A stretch of DNA of 64,000 nt from Arenicola marina (Eukaryota; Annelida; Polychaeta; Arenicolidae). Each line of letters opens with the position of its first letter. Position 1 is the first letter of the stretch. Location: assembly GCA_964019135.1 (NCBI GenBank), contig OZ025257.1, positions 41,681,798-41,745,797 on the forward strand, given 5' to 3'. Made by a program: the position numbers and the translations under genes. Below, one piece after another: positions 1-8,317 of the stretch. The notes under the pieces were generated by a model. It searched no databases. It had not been told where the DNA came from and worked only from the letters and a program-made list of their open reading frames with translations.

Positions 1-100
1 AGACCCCTACTCACCTGGGGCCACGTGTCGAGGTAGGGAGCTGTGAACAGCTGGCGGGGTGCAGACCCCTACTCACCTGGGGCCACGTGTCGAGGTAGGG
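1..100 (-). repeat. 62-bp tandem duplication spanning a COQ9 exon end and its 5' splice site
   Basis: Two copies start at 1 and 63. Each holds, on the minus strand, the last 22 or so bases of the COQ9 exon (CTACCTCGACACGTGGCCCC), the donor AG|GTGAGT and about 40 bases of intron. The copy starting at 63 joins the exon body; the copy at 1 lies inside the intron and is a full decoy donor. The array may continue off the left edge. A short homology, TCCCTACCTCGAC, occurs both in the exon and at the intron end of the unit, as expected for slippage or microhomology-driven duplication. Confidence 0.85.
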
Positions 101-161
101 AACCAGCATGCTGAGTCGAGCCTCCACCGCGTCCCGTATGAAGCGAGTCACGCTCGACTTC
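77..161 (-). CDS. COQ9: COQ9 exon: RFIRDAVEARL segment
   Basis: Minus-strand exon of 28 codons plus one leading base, with acceptor TTCTTCCAG and donor GTGAGT. It encodes KSSVTRFIRDAVEARLSMLV followed by PYLDTWPQ, the conserved COQ9 core helix. The leading G completes a CAG codon begun in the previous exon. The donor lies in a duplicated 62-bp unit. Confidence 0.85.
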
Positions 162-2610
162 CTGGAAGAAAGGAGATTAGGTTGCTGAGAATGACATGAA
201 CCCGTTAACCTGTCAGAATATGGTGGCCGAAAAGGGTCATTTCTTCCGGGGGTAACCCTCTAATATTCAAACTGCAGGTGATACATATTCTTACATGTTG
301 AATGGTTCGCGAAACGAAACCAAGGTGTGGTGGAGTTTTCTCGACACAGCCGAACGAGCTAACATCCCCCATCATTCTGTAAAAGCAGGTACAGATTAGT
401 AATCCACAACGTAAGGCAGAATTCCTCGCAATACAGATAAAGATTTTACACTACGTGTCGCGCCGATTATCACTGGCGGGTACTTTTATCATAATAATGT
501 AAGGAAAAAAATCACAATTTCACAATTTCATATTTTCATTGCTCAGGTTTCATCATAACACATTTAGAAAGAAAATATGAGGCAAAGTATCAGGCATAGC
601 ATAAAAAGAAGTTTTAAGACAATCATCGGATATTGGGACACCACAGAGGTGATTTCGTCTTTGGAGACGAAGCAGGTAGGAGAAGAGGATTTGAAAGGCA
701 AGACTTACTGTGTGACGCCAGTCTCCGCCTCCTCCGCCTCCCGAGCCAGGATGTCAGCCAGTTCCTGATTGGCTGATTGGATGAAGTGGAGGACCAGGTG
801 TGTCGGGCTGTCGATCAGACCGTGAGACACCTGCGGCAGCCCCTCGGCCTCACAACCTGGATAAATACCCACACCGTGTTCATATAACGCCAATTTGACA
901 GTCAGGAAACGCCACAGACGATATAATCAACCATTCGGAGCAATTAGGACTCAGGACTTTAGGACTCATCTTAATCATAAGACGTGCAGTTTACATTTGC
1001 ACTTCGTTTCTTGAATTCATTTGATGTTGTATATTATGCAAAACATAACAGAATTAAATTCACACTAATAATTCAAGCAATCTGTGAATAACCGCTAAGC
1101 GCTACTATAAATCAAAGATGATAATACCACGCGTTCTGGTGAATACAAATGCGGCCATAATTGGGACTTAGTTGGGACATATTTACAGTCATTGACAATC
1201 TACTACATCCGTTTATCTCTATCCGTTATAATAATATTATACAATAGAGCAATTAAATTTATTCGTACAGTACTGTTCCCCTGATATATGTTTTGTATGG
1301 GATTGATGTATATAGGTTCTTAGTGTATAAGCACACTAAACTTGTATGCAATAAATAACAGGGCATGTTACTATTTCTTTTTTACCAAACTTTCATGTGG
1401 AAAAGTGTGGCTTTCTTGAGTACTACGTCATAAAAACTGGGTCATTGCTGCCTTTTGATGAGTAATAATACTTACAGAGTTAACATTCGGTCGGACAATG
1501 TGTCCAGAAGGTATCTTCCAAACTATGAAAATCATGGTGGAAAATTGATAAAGGCCAGCATAGACTGGTTGGTTGGCGGGTTGGTTGGTTGGTTATTCAG
1601 GACGCTTTAACCACTTTTGGTCATATCGAGTCAATGGAAAAAGGAAGGGAGAGGTACCATGTCCCCCTACTCTTTGCGACGAAGGACATGGGATCTTTAT
1701 CCTGCGACCACACAGACATGGCCACAGCTGGGCTCGAACTACCGATCCACGTGCCGTTAGGCTCTCAGGTGGCCAGAGCACTCAATGCGAGCGCTCTATC
1801 CCACTGAGCTATTGCGCCGGCCCTGACGCGAATATTGGGACACTAGCAGAGGTATGACGTCCCAACATGCAGGTGTAGGGCGGTGGAGGAGGTACCTTCT
1901 ATGATGGCTCGTCGTGTCCAGCCATACTTGGGTACGAACTGGAGGGCGGCCGACATGATCCTCTCCTTTATGGAGGTTTCGTACTCAGCCTCGCCGCTGT
2001 CGCCCTCTTCCGGGTGCGCGTCAGGACCCAGCGCGCTGACACAGAAATGTACATCTTAAGCCACATGCCCTGGATCTCCTGACACAGAAATGTACATATT
2101 AAGCCACACGCTGTGGATCTCCTGACACAGAAATGTACATCTTAAGCCACACGCTGTGAATCTCCTGACACAGAAATGTACATCTTAAACTACACGCTGT
2201 GAATTTCCTGACCCAGAAATGTTCTTTAAATTCGTTTCTGCTTGAGTATGTATCTGTAAATATATTACTGGCATAATGAAACGTCTTGTAAATCTCGCTT
2301 CCAAGCGATTATTCTACATTAGGTGTTTATCTGTATCTCTTAGTCTACTACTCGCATTAGGATACAGTTTGTGAATCCCGCAGCCGATATGCCGCTACCG
2401 TAATAACCTTGAGAGAACGTTCTTACTCTGTGTGTATGTCATCCTCCAGGGCGGTCCTGTCGGCGTGCGGCCCGCCAACACCTCTCGTCACAGGCTCAGC
2501 GCTGCAGAAACACCTCCTCGTCACGTGACCACCTCCGGACAACCGCGTGGCGAGTGTCGCCCTGTGGTGAGTGGTTGCACTCACTCTCGCCGCATTCAGC
2601 CATTGCTTCT
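77..2610 (-). CDS. COQ9: COQ9 (ubiquinone biosynthesis protein COQ9), partial gene, four internal exons
   Basis: COQ9 is a mitochondrial matrix lipid-binding protein that works with COQ7 in coenzyme Q synthesis. Four exons (2427-2610, 1896-2035, 709-856, 77-161) join in compatible phases with GT-AG junctions. The joined protein has a Ser/Arg-rich N-terminal part typical of a mitochondrial presequence, an acidic linker, an N-terminal helical block with KERIMSAALQFVPKYGW, and a core with LPQVSHGL, HLVLHFIQSANQEL and RFIRDAVEARLSMLVPY. These match the family's recalled pattern (AALEFVPAHGW and RDAVETRLRMLIPYIEHWP in human). The last third of the protein lies beyond position 1. The gene lies downstream of glomulin on the same strand. 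Three of its eight visible splice junctions carry tandem arrays. The match comes from memory of the family, not from a search. Confidence 0.86.
162..708 (-). other. COQ9: COQ9 intron
   Basis: AT-rich intron of 547 bases with a pyrimidine tract and CAG just before the exon ending at 161, and a strong GTAAGT donor at its upstream end. I see no coding, RNA or mobile sequence in it. Confidence 0.7.
709..856 (-). CDS. COQ9: COQ9 exon: LPQVSHGL / LVLHFIQSANQEL segment
   Basis: Minus-strand exon with acceptor TTTATCCAG and donor CACA|GTAAGTC. It encodes GCEAEGLPQVSHGLIDSP, then THLVLHFIQSANQELADIL and an acidic tail EAEEAETGVT. This equals the family stretch in which a TetR-like helix-turn-helix region leads into the lipid-binding core. 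Entry phase 1 and exit phase 2 fit both neighbours. Confidence 0.85.
857..1895 (-). other. COQ9: COQ9 intron with a SINE insertion
   Basis: Intron of 1039 bases. It is mostly AT-rich unique sequence and contains one tRNA-derived SINE (1566-1824) in the same orientation as the gene. The donor GTACCTCC at its upstream end is weaker than the other COQ9 donors. Confidence 0.7.
1566..1824 (-). mobile_element. tRNA-derived SINE (copy 1 of a family seen four times here)
   Basis: On the minus strand the element starts with a tRNA-like head: GGGCCGGCGCAATAGCTCAG, an A-box-like GCTCAGTGGGATAGAGCG, and a B-box-like GGTAGTTCGAGCCC. A shared body follows (TGACCAAAAGTGGTTAAAGC) and a tail of AACC-type repeats (plus-strand GGTTGGTTGG). 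Related copies lie at 11950-12192, 48046-48323 and 50710-50889, with a body fragment near 8996-9110. The boxes indicate descent from RNA polymerase III genes; whether this copy is transcribed cannot be seen. Confidence 0.8.
1896..2035 (-). CDS. COQ9: COQ9 exon: acidic linker and AALQFVPKYGW helix
   Basis: Minus-strand exon with acceptor TTTCTGTGTCAG and donor GAAG|GTACC. It encodes ALGPDAHPEEGDSGEAEYE, then TSIKERIMSAALQFVPKYGW and TRRAIIEG. The second stretch is the start of the folded COQ9 domain (human AALEFVPAHGW). The acceptor side is followed by a 43-bp tandem array built on the splice acceptor. Confidence 0.86.
2036..2224 (-). repeat. 43-bp tandem array carrying the COQ9 3' splice site
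   Basis: About 4.5 copies start at 2036, 2079, 2122, 2165 and 2208 (partial, decayed). Each contains on the minus strand GTACATTTCTGTGTCAG, the same acceptor that precedes the exon at 1896-2035. The repeated part stops almost at the AG, so these copies duplicate the intron end with little or no exon. Confidence 0.85.
2225..2426 (-). other. COQ9: Remainder of a COQ9 intron
   Basis: Unique AT-rich sequence between the 43-bp array and the donor GTAAGA at 2426. Nothing else is recognised. Confidence 0.6.
2427..2610 (-). CDS. COQ9: COQ9 exon: presequence-like N-terminal region
   Basis: Minus-strand exon of 184 bases with acceptor TTTTGTTTCCAG and donor GA|GTAAGA. It encodes EKQWLNAARVSATTHHRATL, then ATRLSGGGHVTRRCFCSAEP and a polar linker ending LEDDIHT. 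The region is rich in Arg, Ser, Thr and Ala and poor in acids until its end, as in a mitochondrial targeting sequence; RCFCSAEP resembles a processing-site region. Assignment to COQ9 rests on phase match (exit 2, next entry 1), orientation and this composition. The sequence itself is not conserved in the family. Confidence 0.7.
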
Positions 2611-3105
2611 CTGGAAACAAAAACATTCTGTCATTGTTTGTGTGGAACTAAATACATGCTGTCATTGCTTTGATGCTGTCAAAAATTGCTTCTCAGGAAA
2701 TAAAAACATTCTGGCATTGCTCCCCTGGAACCAAAAACATTTTGCTATTGCTTCTCTGGAAGAAAAACGTTCTGTGTGTCATTCCTTCTCTGGAAACAAA
2801 ACATTCTATTCTTGCTTCTCTGGTAACAAAACATTCTATTCTTGCTTCTCTGGTAACAAAACATTGTCATTGCCTCTCTAGAAACAAAAAGCATGCCATT
2901 ATTGCTTCTCATGAAACAAAATTATTCTGTCATTGCTTCTCCGGAAACAAAAACATTTTGTCATTGCCTCTTTGGAGATAAAAACATTCTATCGTTGCCC
3001 CTTTGGAGATTAAAACATTCTACCGTTGCTTCTCTGGAAACAAAATATTATTTCTGCTTCTCTGGAAACAAAACATTTGTCATAGTTTCTTTGGAAAATT
3101 ACTCA
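2601..3105 (-). repeat. About 31-bp tandem array carrying the next COQ9 3' splice site
   Basis: Roughly sixteen diverged copies of a unit whose minus-strand form includes TTTTGTTTCCAGAGAAGCAA. That is the acceptor and first bases of the exon at 2427-2610. Units vary from about 27 to 36 bases and carry many substitutions, so this array looks older than the others. Apparent open frames through it are by-products of the repeat. Confidence 0.75.
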
Positions 3106-3957
3106 GGTTAATTATTTTGTTAATGTTGTGCAATTTGCTTTACTACTTTTAAATCTGTAATATATTTAGTTTGCGCGACCGTTCGCAGCGTTTCTCTATT
3201 TAATTCGATAACTTTAAAATGCTGCGTAGAATCATTATTAGATGTTGTATGCGTGGGGTTTCATGTCGGATTTTAACGGATTCTTAAAATGCAAAAAATC
3301 TAATTTAATACAACATTTGTCATTCAAGTCCCTCGTCTCAGCCATAATTTAAAAAAAATCTGTGCGCAAATTCAAGACATTTCAAAACAAACCAGCTGCG
3401 CTTTACATATTGAAATATAGCCATCATCGCGGATAGCAATGTTTTGGGCACTTTTCTGTAGACTTGCAACGTAGGGGATAAGTACTCCCTCTCAGGGTAC
3501 GCGGGAACCGATGCGACAATACGCCCTTTGCCAGTACGCTCAGATCAGGGTAATTATGTGTTTGCATTTGTACTGGCTTCCCCTTAAGACTTACATATTG
3601 CCGATAAGTTAATACACCGTGCACAATGTGAATGCAGGCCACGATCGGATTCTACAATTCCTGTCGTTTAACCAAGAATTCTTCAACCGATAAGTCACCT
3701 ACAATCTGGGGCATGTTTCACCCATGCTTCATTCATCATCCCGGGAAGTTCCTCGGCAAAGTTTAGCCGTTGTGTGCACAAAAACGGCAGAAAACACCAA
3801 TTCCTTTCATTTCAAGTTGACATCGCGGGCAAAGCAGAGACCCGTCTCCGGATTAATTCCCGATATGTTACGAGAGAGATCAGGATCTGTATCGCGAAGA
3901 CATGGGTGAAGTGGTGCCAGACGCCGCGCAGGACAATTGCTCTGGCACAGCTCACAC

Positions 3958-3982
3958 CTACACACTCGAACGTGCTCATCAT
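3958..3982 (-). CDS. COQ9: Candidate COQ9 first coding exon (MMSTFECV...)
   Basis: On the minus strand ATGATGAGC opens a frame of eight codons ending G|GTGTGAGC. This leaves phase 1, which matches the entry phase of the exon at 2427-2610 and would give MMSTFECVEKQWLNAARV. The donor is only moderate, and a nine-codon open stretch is weak evidence. A different, unseen first exon is quite possible. Confidence 0.25.
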
Positions 3983-4182
3983 CAAGATATGTCGTAAGTA
4001 CTAAAGTACTAAAGTTAACACCGGGGAATAAATAGTCCAGAAATAAGCAAATTAATTCTACTCGGCAAATGCATGGATACAAATAGGAAAAAAAAGCCGA
4101 AGTTGGTAAAAGATAACCATGCTATTTCTTATAATAATAAACAAAACACTGAAGAAGGATAAATACTAGTTTTCAAAGCTCA

Positions 4183-4188
4183 TTTATT
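4183..4188 (-). terminator. AATAAA polyadenylation signal for glomulin
   Basis: The plus strand reads TTTATT, so the minus strand has AATAAA about 165 bases after the glomulin stop, a normal 3' UTR distance. AATAAA is common in AT-rich DNA, so this is a plausible site only. Confidence 0.5.
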
Positions 4189-4352
4189 TATCTATTTGAG
4201 GCCACGTCATCAGTGTTCGAGATGCACAGTTGAGTACGAAGGCAAGACACCCACAAGCATACAGTATTACTAAAGCCTCTCGCTCAAAGCAGACAAAGTA
4301 AAATCATCTAAATATTATCAGTCGTATCATCAATAATCATATTCACTGGGTA

Positions 4353-6161
4353 CTATCTACTACACCCTCGTTGAGAGATGATTTCCGTGGCTCGCCCGAC
4401 CAGACTCTCCATCATATCAAATGTATGGATCGCCAACTGATAGAAATGGACCTCCTGCTCGACCCCCATCGGTCCCATTGGCTGGTCGCCTACGGCCAGC
4501 TCCAGGTCCGGTTGGCCTGGTTTCCTCAGGCCACGTGACTGGCCCTGAAGGGCTCTGTCCAGATCCAGCTCGTAATGCGCCCGCGACATGTTAATCGCCT
4601 TGCGGAGAATCTCGCAGTACGAGGCCTCGATCATGGGCACCAGGTTCCAGACTCCAGTGACATTCTCAGCGGCCTTATCCCGGATCAGGATGTAGCGTAG
4701 TAAGTTCAGCGCCGCGATGATTCGCTCGCTCTGCTCCAGAAGGTCGGACTTCTCCGCGTTGGGCAAAGAGAACACGACCTGCAGGAGCTTCTCAAGGGCA
4801 GGCCCCGTGAAGCATGCGTCCGGAAACGGAAGTTTGAGATTCTTGTCGATTTCGTCCTTTAGTAGTCCGATGACGTAGCCACCTACCCCGACATGGCGGC
4901 AGGTTTTCATCAAATACATGATCAGTTTTCCCCGCGCCGGCAAAGTAAATTTGAGAAGAAAGCACTTCAGCAATTTCACGGCCGTTTGCGCGAGCTCCTT
5001 CACCTTGGATGACGTCATGACCTGGAGGAGTTGCTCAATCAAAAGCTTGATTTCCGTCGATTCCAACAAGGTCGGTTCAAAGGTCATGTCGCCTATGGAG
5101 GCGGAGGCGTACGAGAGGAGCTTCAAACCCTTGTCGACGACCATCATCTCGGGGCCCCCCAGGAGGCAGTTGATATACGGCAGGAGGAACTGCAGCTGGT
5201 ACAGCCCAGTGAACACCTGCGGCCAGCCATCGTGCCCCAGTCCCTCCCCGAGGGCCAGGGACAGGAAGACGCTGAGGCCTCTTAAGGGGACTTCCTCCTC
5301 CAAATCATAGTTATCCATCTCGTCGAAGTTCTCACCCCGGTCGAGACGCTTGGCTTTCTCTTTCTGCACCAGCGCTCGGCGTCTTCGAATGGCGCCATTA
5401 CTCAGCGATATATCGACGACGCACCTGTGGAAGTTGGGGTGCAGCTCCCCAAGCATCTGTATCACCTTCTCGGCGCACACTCGGTTCGTGGACTTGGGCG
5501 CCAGTTGGTCCGGGTCACTTTGCGAGGGGTGCGTGGCCAGGTCCAGGTACGCCATGGGGTGATCCAACACCTTGAGCAGGTAACTGGCGAGCACCTCGAC
5601 AGTTTTCAGCTGTGAGTCGTGGCTCTCCCGCGTGCTTCGCCAGGACAACTCCAGCACCTGGGGCTCCAGGAACCTGACGAACGCCGGCAGGACATCTAGG
5701 ATCTTCAACACATTATCGTCCACCTCCAGCAGGAGTTTCTCCTTCCCTTCGAGTTGATGCTCCGGTGGCAGAGGGAGAGCAGCGATATGGCCATACAAAG
5801 TCTCCAGGGCGACTCCCATCGAGTGGCCTTTCTTTGCCGGGAACCTGGATAGGCACAAGGTTACCATTCGCAGCAACACCTTGTAGAGAACACCATCTAT
5901 GAAACGATCGGCTTGTTCCAATAACACAAGTAGCATCTCCTTCGCATTGCAGATACCCACTAGGTATTCCAGTAGGTTTTCTACAACCGTTAAGTTCTTT
6001 CCAGTCTCTAAGCGGCGACACAAGGCTGGGACTAAATCCCACGCGGCTGCTGATACAGACTCCTTGTGGTCTGGGTTGGTGATCAACTGTACAGCATCAT
6101 CTGTGTTGTGCGCTCTCAGGAGTGTGTCCACCTGCTGCACGACATCAGCCATTGTCTCCAT
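4353..6161 (-). CDS. GLMN: Glomulin, intronless
   Basis: Single open frame of 602 codons, close to the about 594 residues of vertebrate glomulin. Glomulin is a HEAT-like helical-repeat protein whose C-terminal half binds RBX1 and blocks cullin-RING ubiquitin ligases; it acts in the cytosol and nucleus. Family-like stretches include WDLVPALCRRLE near the N terminus, CNAKEMLLVLLEQ, and near the C terminus SDLLEQSERIIAALNLLRYI, then TGVWNLVPMIEASY and INMSRAHYELDLDRA (human: RIMASLNLLRYLVIKD, LNMSKAHYEAE). The start chosen is the first ATG (METMADVVQ); the open frame extends eight codons further without an ATG, and a second ATG lies three codons downstream. Unlike the many-exon vertebrate gene it has no introns. 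A 5' UTR splice acceptor just upstream (CTTGCAACAG) is possible. The stop is TAG. Confidence 0.87.
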   Translation of the reverse strand: METMADVVQQVDTLLRAHNTDDAVQLITNPDHKESVSAAAWDLVPALCRRLETGKNLTVVENLLEYLVGICNAKEMLLVLLEQADRFIDGVLYKVLLRMVTLCLSRFPAKKGHSMGVALETLYGHIAALPLPPEHQLEGKEKLLLEVDDNVLKILDVLPAFVRFLEPQVLELSWRSTRESHDSQLKTVEVLASYLLKVLDHPMAYLDLATHPSQSDPDQLAPKSTNRVCAEKVIQMLGELHPNFHRCVVDISLSNGAIRRRRALVQKEKAKRLDRGENFDEMDNYDLEEEVPLRGLSVFLSLALGEGLGHDGWPQVFTGLYQLQFLLPYINCLLGGPEMMVVDKGLKLLSYASASIGDMTFEPTLLESTEIKLLIEQLLQVMTSSKVKELAQTAVKLLKCFLLKFTLPARGKLIMYLMKTCRHVGVGGYVIGLLKDEIDKNLKLPFPDACFTGPALEKLLQVVFSLPNAEKSDLLEQSERIIAALNLLRYILIRDKAAENVTGVWNLVPMIEASYCEILRKAINMSRAHYELDLDRALQGQSRGLRKPGQPDLELAVGDQPMGPMGVEQEVHFYQLAIHTFDMMESLVGRATEIISQRGCSR

Positions 6162-6661
6162 GATCTTCTGTTGCAAGCACCGCACACCACTCTCAAGAAT
6201 TTCTCTACCTCTACAATGCTCTCAAAACACTGCAAACAAAAAATGCAGACATCTTTGACACCACAATTATAATGAAACAGAAGGCAATTTTTTTTTGAGC
6301 AATTTTAATATATCTTTGTTTGGAACATGAAAAGTCATACAAGCATAGTATTTCTGCCATACAATGTTTGGCAACCAAGACAAATCAACCAATAATTATG
6401 AGTGGCCAGCAACAGCATGACCACAATTTTAAATATGCAATACATAGGTATACTATTATAGCAAGAATATTGGCAATCTATATTAGGGAAAGAAAGTATC
6501 GAGAAAGTTAGGTATCAGCATCACAGAGGTAAATATATCAGATTTCAAATTATAATTCATTACCTACAATTCAATATCACTGGTAAGGCTCAGTAGGTTA
6601 ATATGAAATATAAAACATTAACACTAGATGACTTAGGAACTTTGCTTAATCATGGGAAGGT
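6162..6661. other. Region upstream of glomulin
   Basis: AT-rich sequence expected to hold the glomulin promoter and 5' UTR. No clear TATA box or conserved element is recognised. It ends in the 8-bp target duplication GGGAAGGT of the MITE at 6662. Confidence 0.5.
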
Positions 6662-6765
6662 CTAGCCCTGTTTATGGCCTCTAGGCTTGTCCGCTCGCAA
6701 GGAGGCAGGCATGTTTATAGCGGCCTGTCAGATTTTTCTCGCATTAACAGCTGTGAACAGGTCTA
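6662..6765 (+). mobile_element. hAT-like MITE (copy 1) with 8-bp target duplication
   Basis: A 104-bp element beginning CTAGCCCTGTTTATGG and ending AACAGGTCTA, flanked on both sides by GGGAAGGT. A second copy at 13178-13284 has the same body (CGCTCGCAAGGAGGC, GCGGCCTGTCAGATTTTT) and its own, different 8-bp duplication. The 8-bp duplications point to the hAT superfamily. There is no coding capacity. Confidence 0.82.
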
Positions 6766-6773
6766 GGGAAGGT

Positions 6774-7399
6774 CTACACTGCCAACTAATACAGACCCTC
6801 CCCAGCCTCCATTTAGCCTTTCTGTATCAGTTGATTTTTCAATTTGGCAAAGTACCGTCATTTACGTATGTTTTGGAACACACGAAAAATAATTACAAAC
6901 CTGGGTGTACCAAAACATACAGCCAAAAAAAATATATAATTTTCCAGCTGTTCCAAAATTTTGATAATTTTTTTTTTTTGGTGAGGTGGATTTGGGGAGG
7001 TGGGTGGGTGGTAAAGGGTAGGGGTCTTGTATGGTCAGTCAGCTCAAGAGCTTCCGTAGCCATAGCCACCAGAGGATGCAGCAACCACAGCATGTGTGTA
7101 AGGGGCAGGGTAGGGTGATGTCAGCCAGTCAACTGTCCCACAATATTTGGCTTCCTAAATTGGCTTAATAATATTACCCAATTTGAGTAGTTTGAGTGAT
7201 ATTGGAGGGTCGGTCAGCGTGGGAACTGATGCCTAAAGGTTAGGAGGGTGCTGGATCGGAGGCTGATACTCCCTTATTTATTAAAGTAGATACAGACAAT
7301 GTTATTGTTATTGCATACTGATTGGTCACTGATAAACCAGGGTATGGGTCAGAGAGATGACCTAACTGGATAGGTATATTTCTTGAAAATTAGGGTGTA
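6774..7399. other. Non-coding intergenic sequence
   Basis: AT-rich sequence with a T9-10 run near 6968 and a G-rich stretch after it. No gene is recognised. Confidence 0.5.
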
Positions 7400-7916
7400 C
7401 CGCAAACTGCCTATTTGAAGCCTTGGCTTATATTAGGAAGTTGGAGGTTTCACTTTCCGGATGTGAGGCGCAAGTCAGGGTGCGGCTTTAAATAGGGCCT
7501 TTTGCCGATTTAAAGTGAGCGTGGCAAGACAAGCCGGCGGGGGGCAATACGTAAAATTACCGGTGTTGCCAAAATAATGTATTGCATCATAACGTCATAC
7601 AAGTCAGGAGATAATTCAACTTGATAGCTGCATCGTAAGATGTTCTTTTCCCAGGCATTGTGTTACCGTGGCAATCAAGACTGACAATGAGCTACTTATG
7701 GTTGTGATATTTATTACTACTGCCATGCGACTCCGCCTACACCTATTGTAGACCAATGATCAGAGGCCAGGTTTCAGGTGGTGTAAATTGATACGGCTGC
7801 CGCCGGCCTCACACCAAATGCAAAAAATAATTGTAACAGACAGAAACTTGATACTGGGTAGGTATGACAGTGATTCATAAATATGCAGTAAAAGCCAGGA
7901 GAGCCAGCCACTGGTG
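7400..7916 (+). mobile_element. Partial pogo-like MITE, inverted relative to the copy at 17.8-18.7 kb
   Basis: It begins after TA with CCGCAAACTGCCTATTTGAA and continues through blocks (GCGGCTTTAAATAGGGCC, TAGACCAATGATCAGAGGCC, GCCGCCGGCCTCACACC, GAGAGCCAGCCACTGGTGTG). These recur in reverse order and complement at about 18195-18663. The far terminal repeat is not seen; the copy stops just before a separate hairpin element. The TA target and the terminus resemble Tc1/mariner-pogo elements. Confidence 0.7.
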
Positions 7917-7931
7917 TGACACTGCGATCAC

Positions 7932-8011
7932 GTGGTGACGCCTATCGGGTCGTTGGGCACTAAAAATTACATGCAGTTTTTAGTTCCTAACGACTCGATA
8001 GGTGTCACCAC
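7932..8011. mobile_element. 80-bp near-perfect hairpin, MITE-like
   Basis: The arms GTGGTGACGCCTATCGGGTC and, as reverse complement, GTGGTGACACCTATCGAGTC extend to about 35 bases each, with roughly 90 percent pairing around a short loop near TTACATG. No clear target duplication flanks it. It may be a very small foldback transposon or the remnant of one. Confidence 0.65.
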
Positions 8012-8240
8012 TAGTCACAACGCCAAGAAAAAATGGCGGCTGACACCGCGGAAAGAAACGCATGGTGTTTAAAAATCAAGTTTACGGAGTAATCTTGCGT
8101 GTAAGACCTTGAATCTCTTCTCCCCAAGCTTCCATTAAGATTAAAGAAGGGGAAAAATTCATTTTTTAGTGGCTGGCAAGTGTGGGTTTTAGTCAAGGTG
8201 GTCAAATAGGTTTTGTGAACAGCGCCCAAGGCCTATGATT

Positions 8241-8288
8241 TCAGACGTTAGTGTCGATCCTTCAGACTGTCACGACATTAACGTCTGA
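8241..8288. repeat. Short inverted repeat (TCAGACGTTA...TAACGTCTGA)
   Basis: Arms of 17-18 bases with one mismatch around a 12-14-base loop. The motif TAACGTCTGA...TTCAGGCTA seen here recurs directly after the right end of the foldback element at 9329, so the pair flanks that element as imperfect direct repeats. Confidence 0.6.
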
Positions 8289-8317
8289 TTTTCAGGCTAG
8301 ACAGTGTCAAGACTGTA

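Larger units (their letters stand above)
3106..4352. other. Region between COQ9 internal exons and glomulin
   Basis: Mostly AT-rich unique sequence. It should hold the first COQ9 exon and promoter and the glomulin 3' UTR. The only candidate first exon I can phase is at 3958-3982. No other gene or repeat is evident. Confidence 0.5.

Noticed and set aside
2432-3111. Plus-strand open frames with SFSGNKTFYSC-type repeats
   Set aside because: They are products of the COQ9 acceptor array on the opposite strand.
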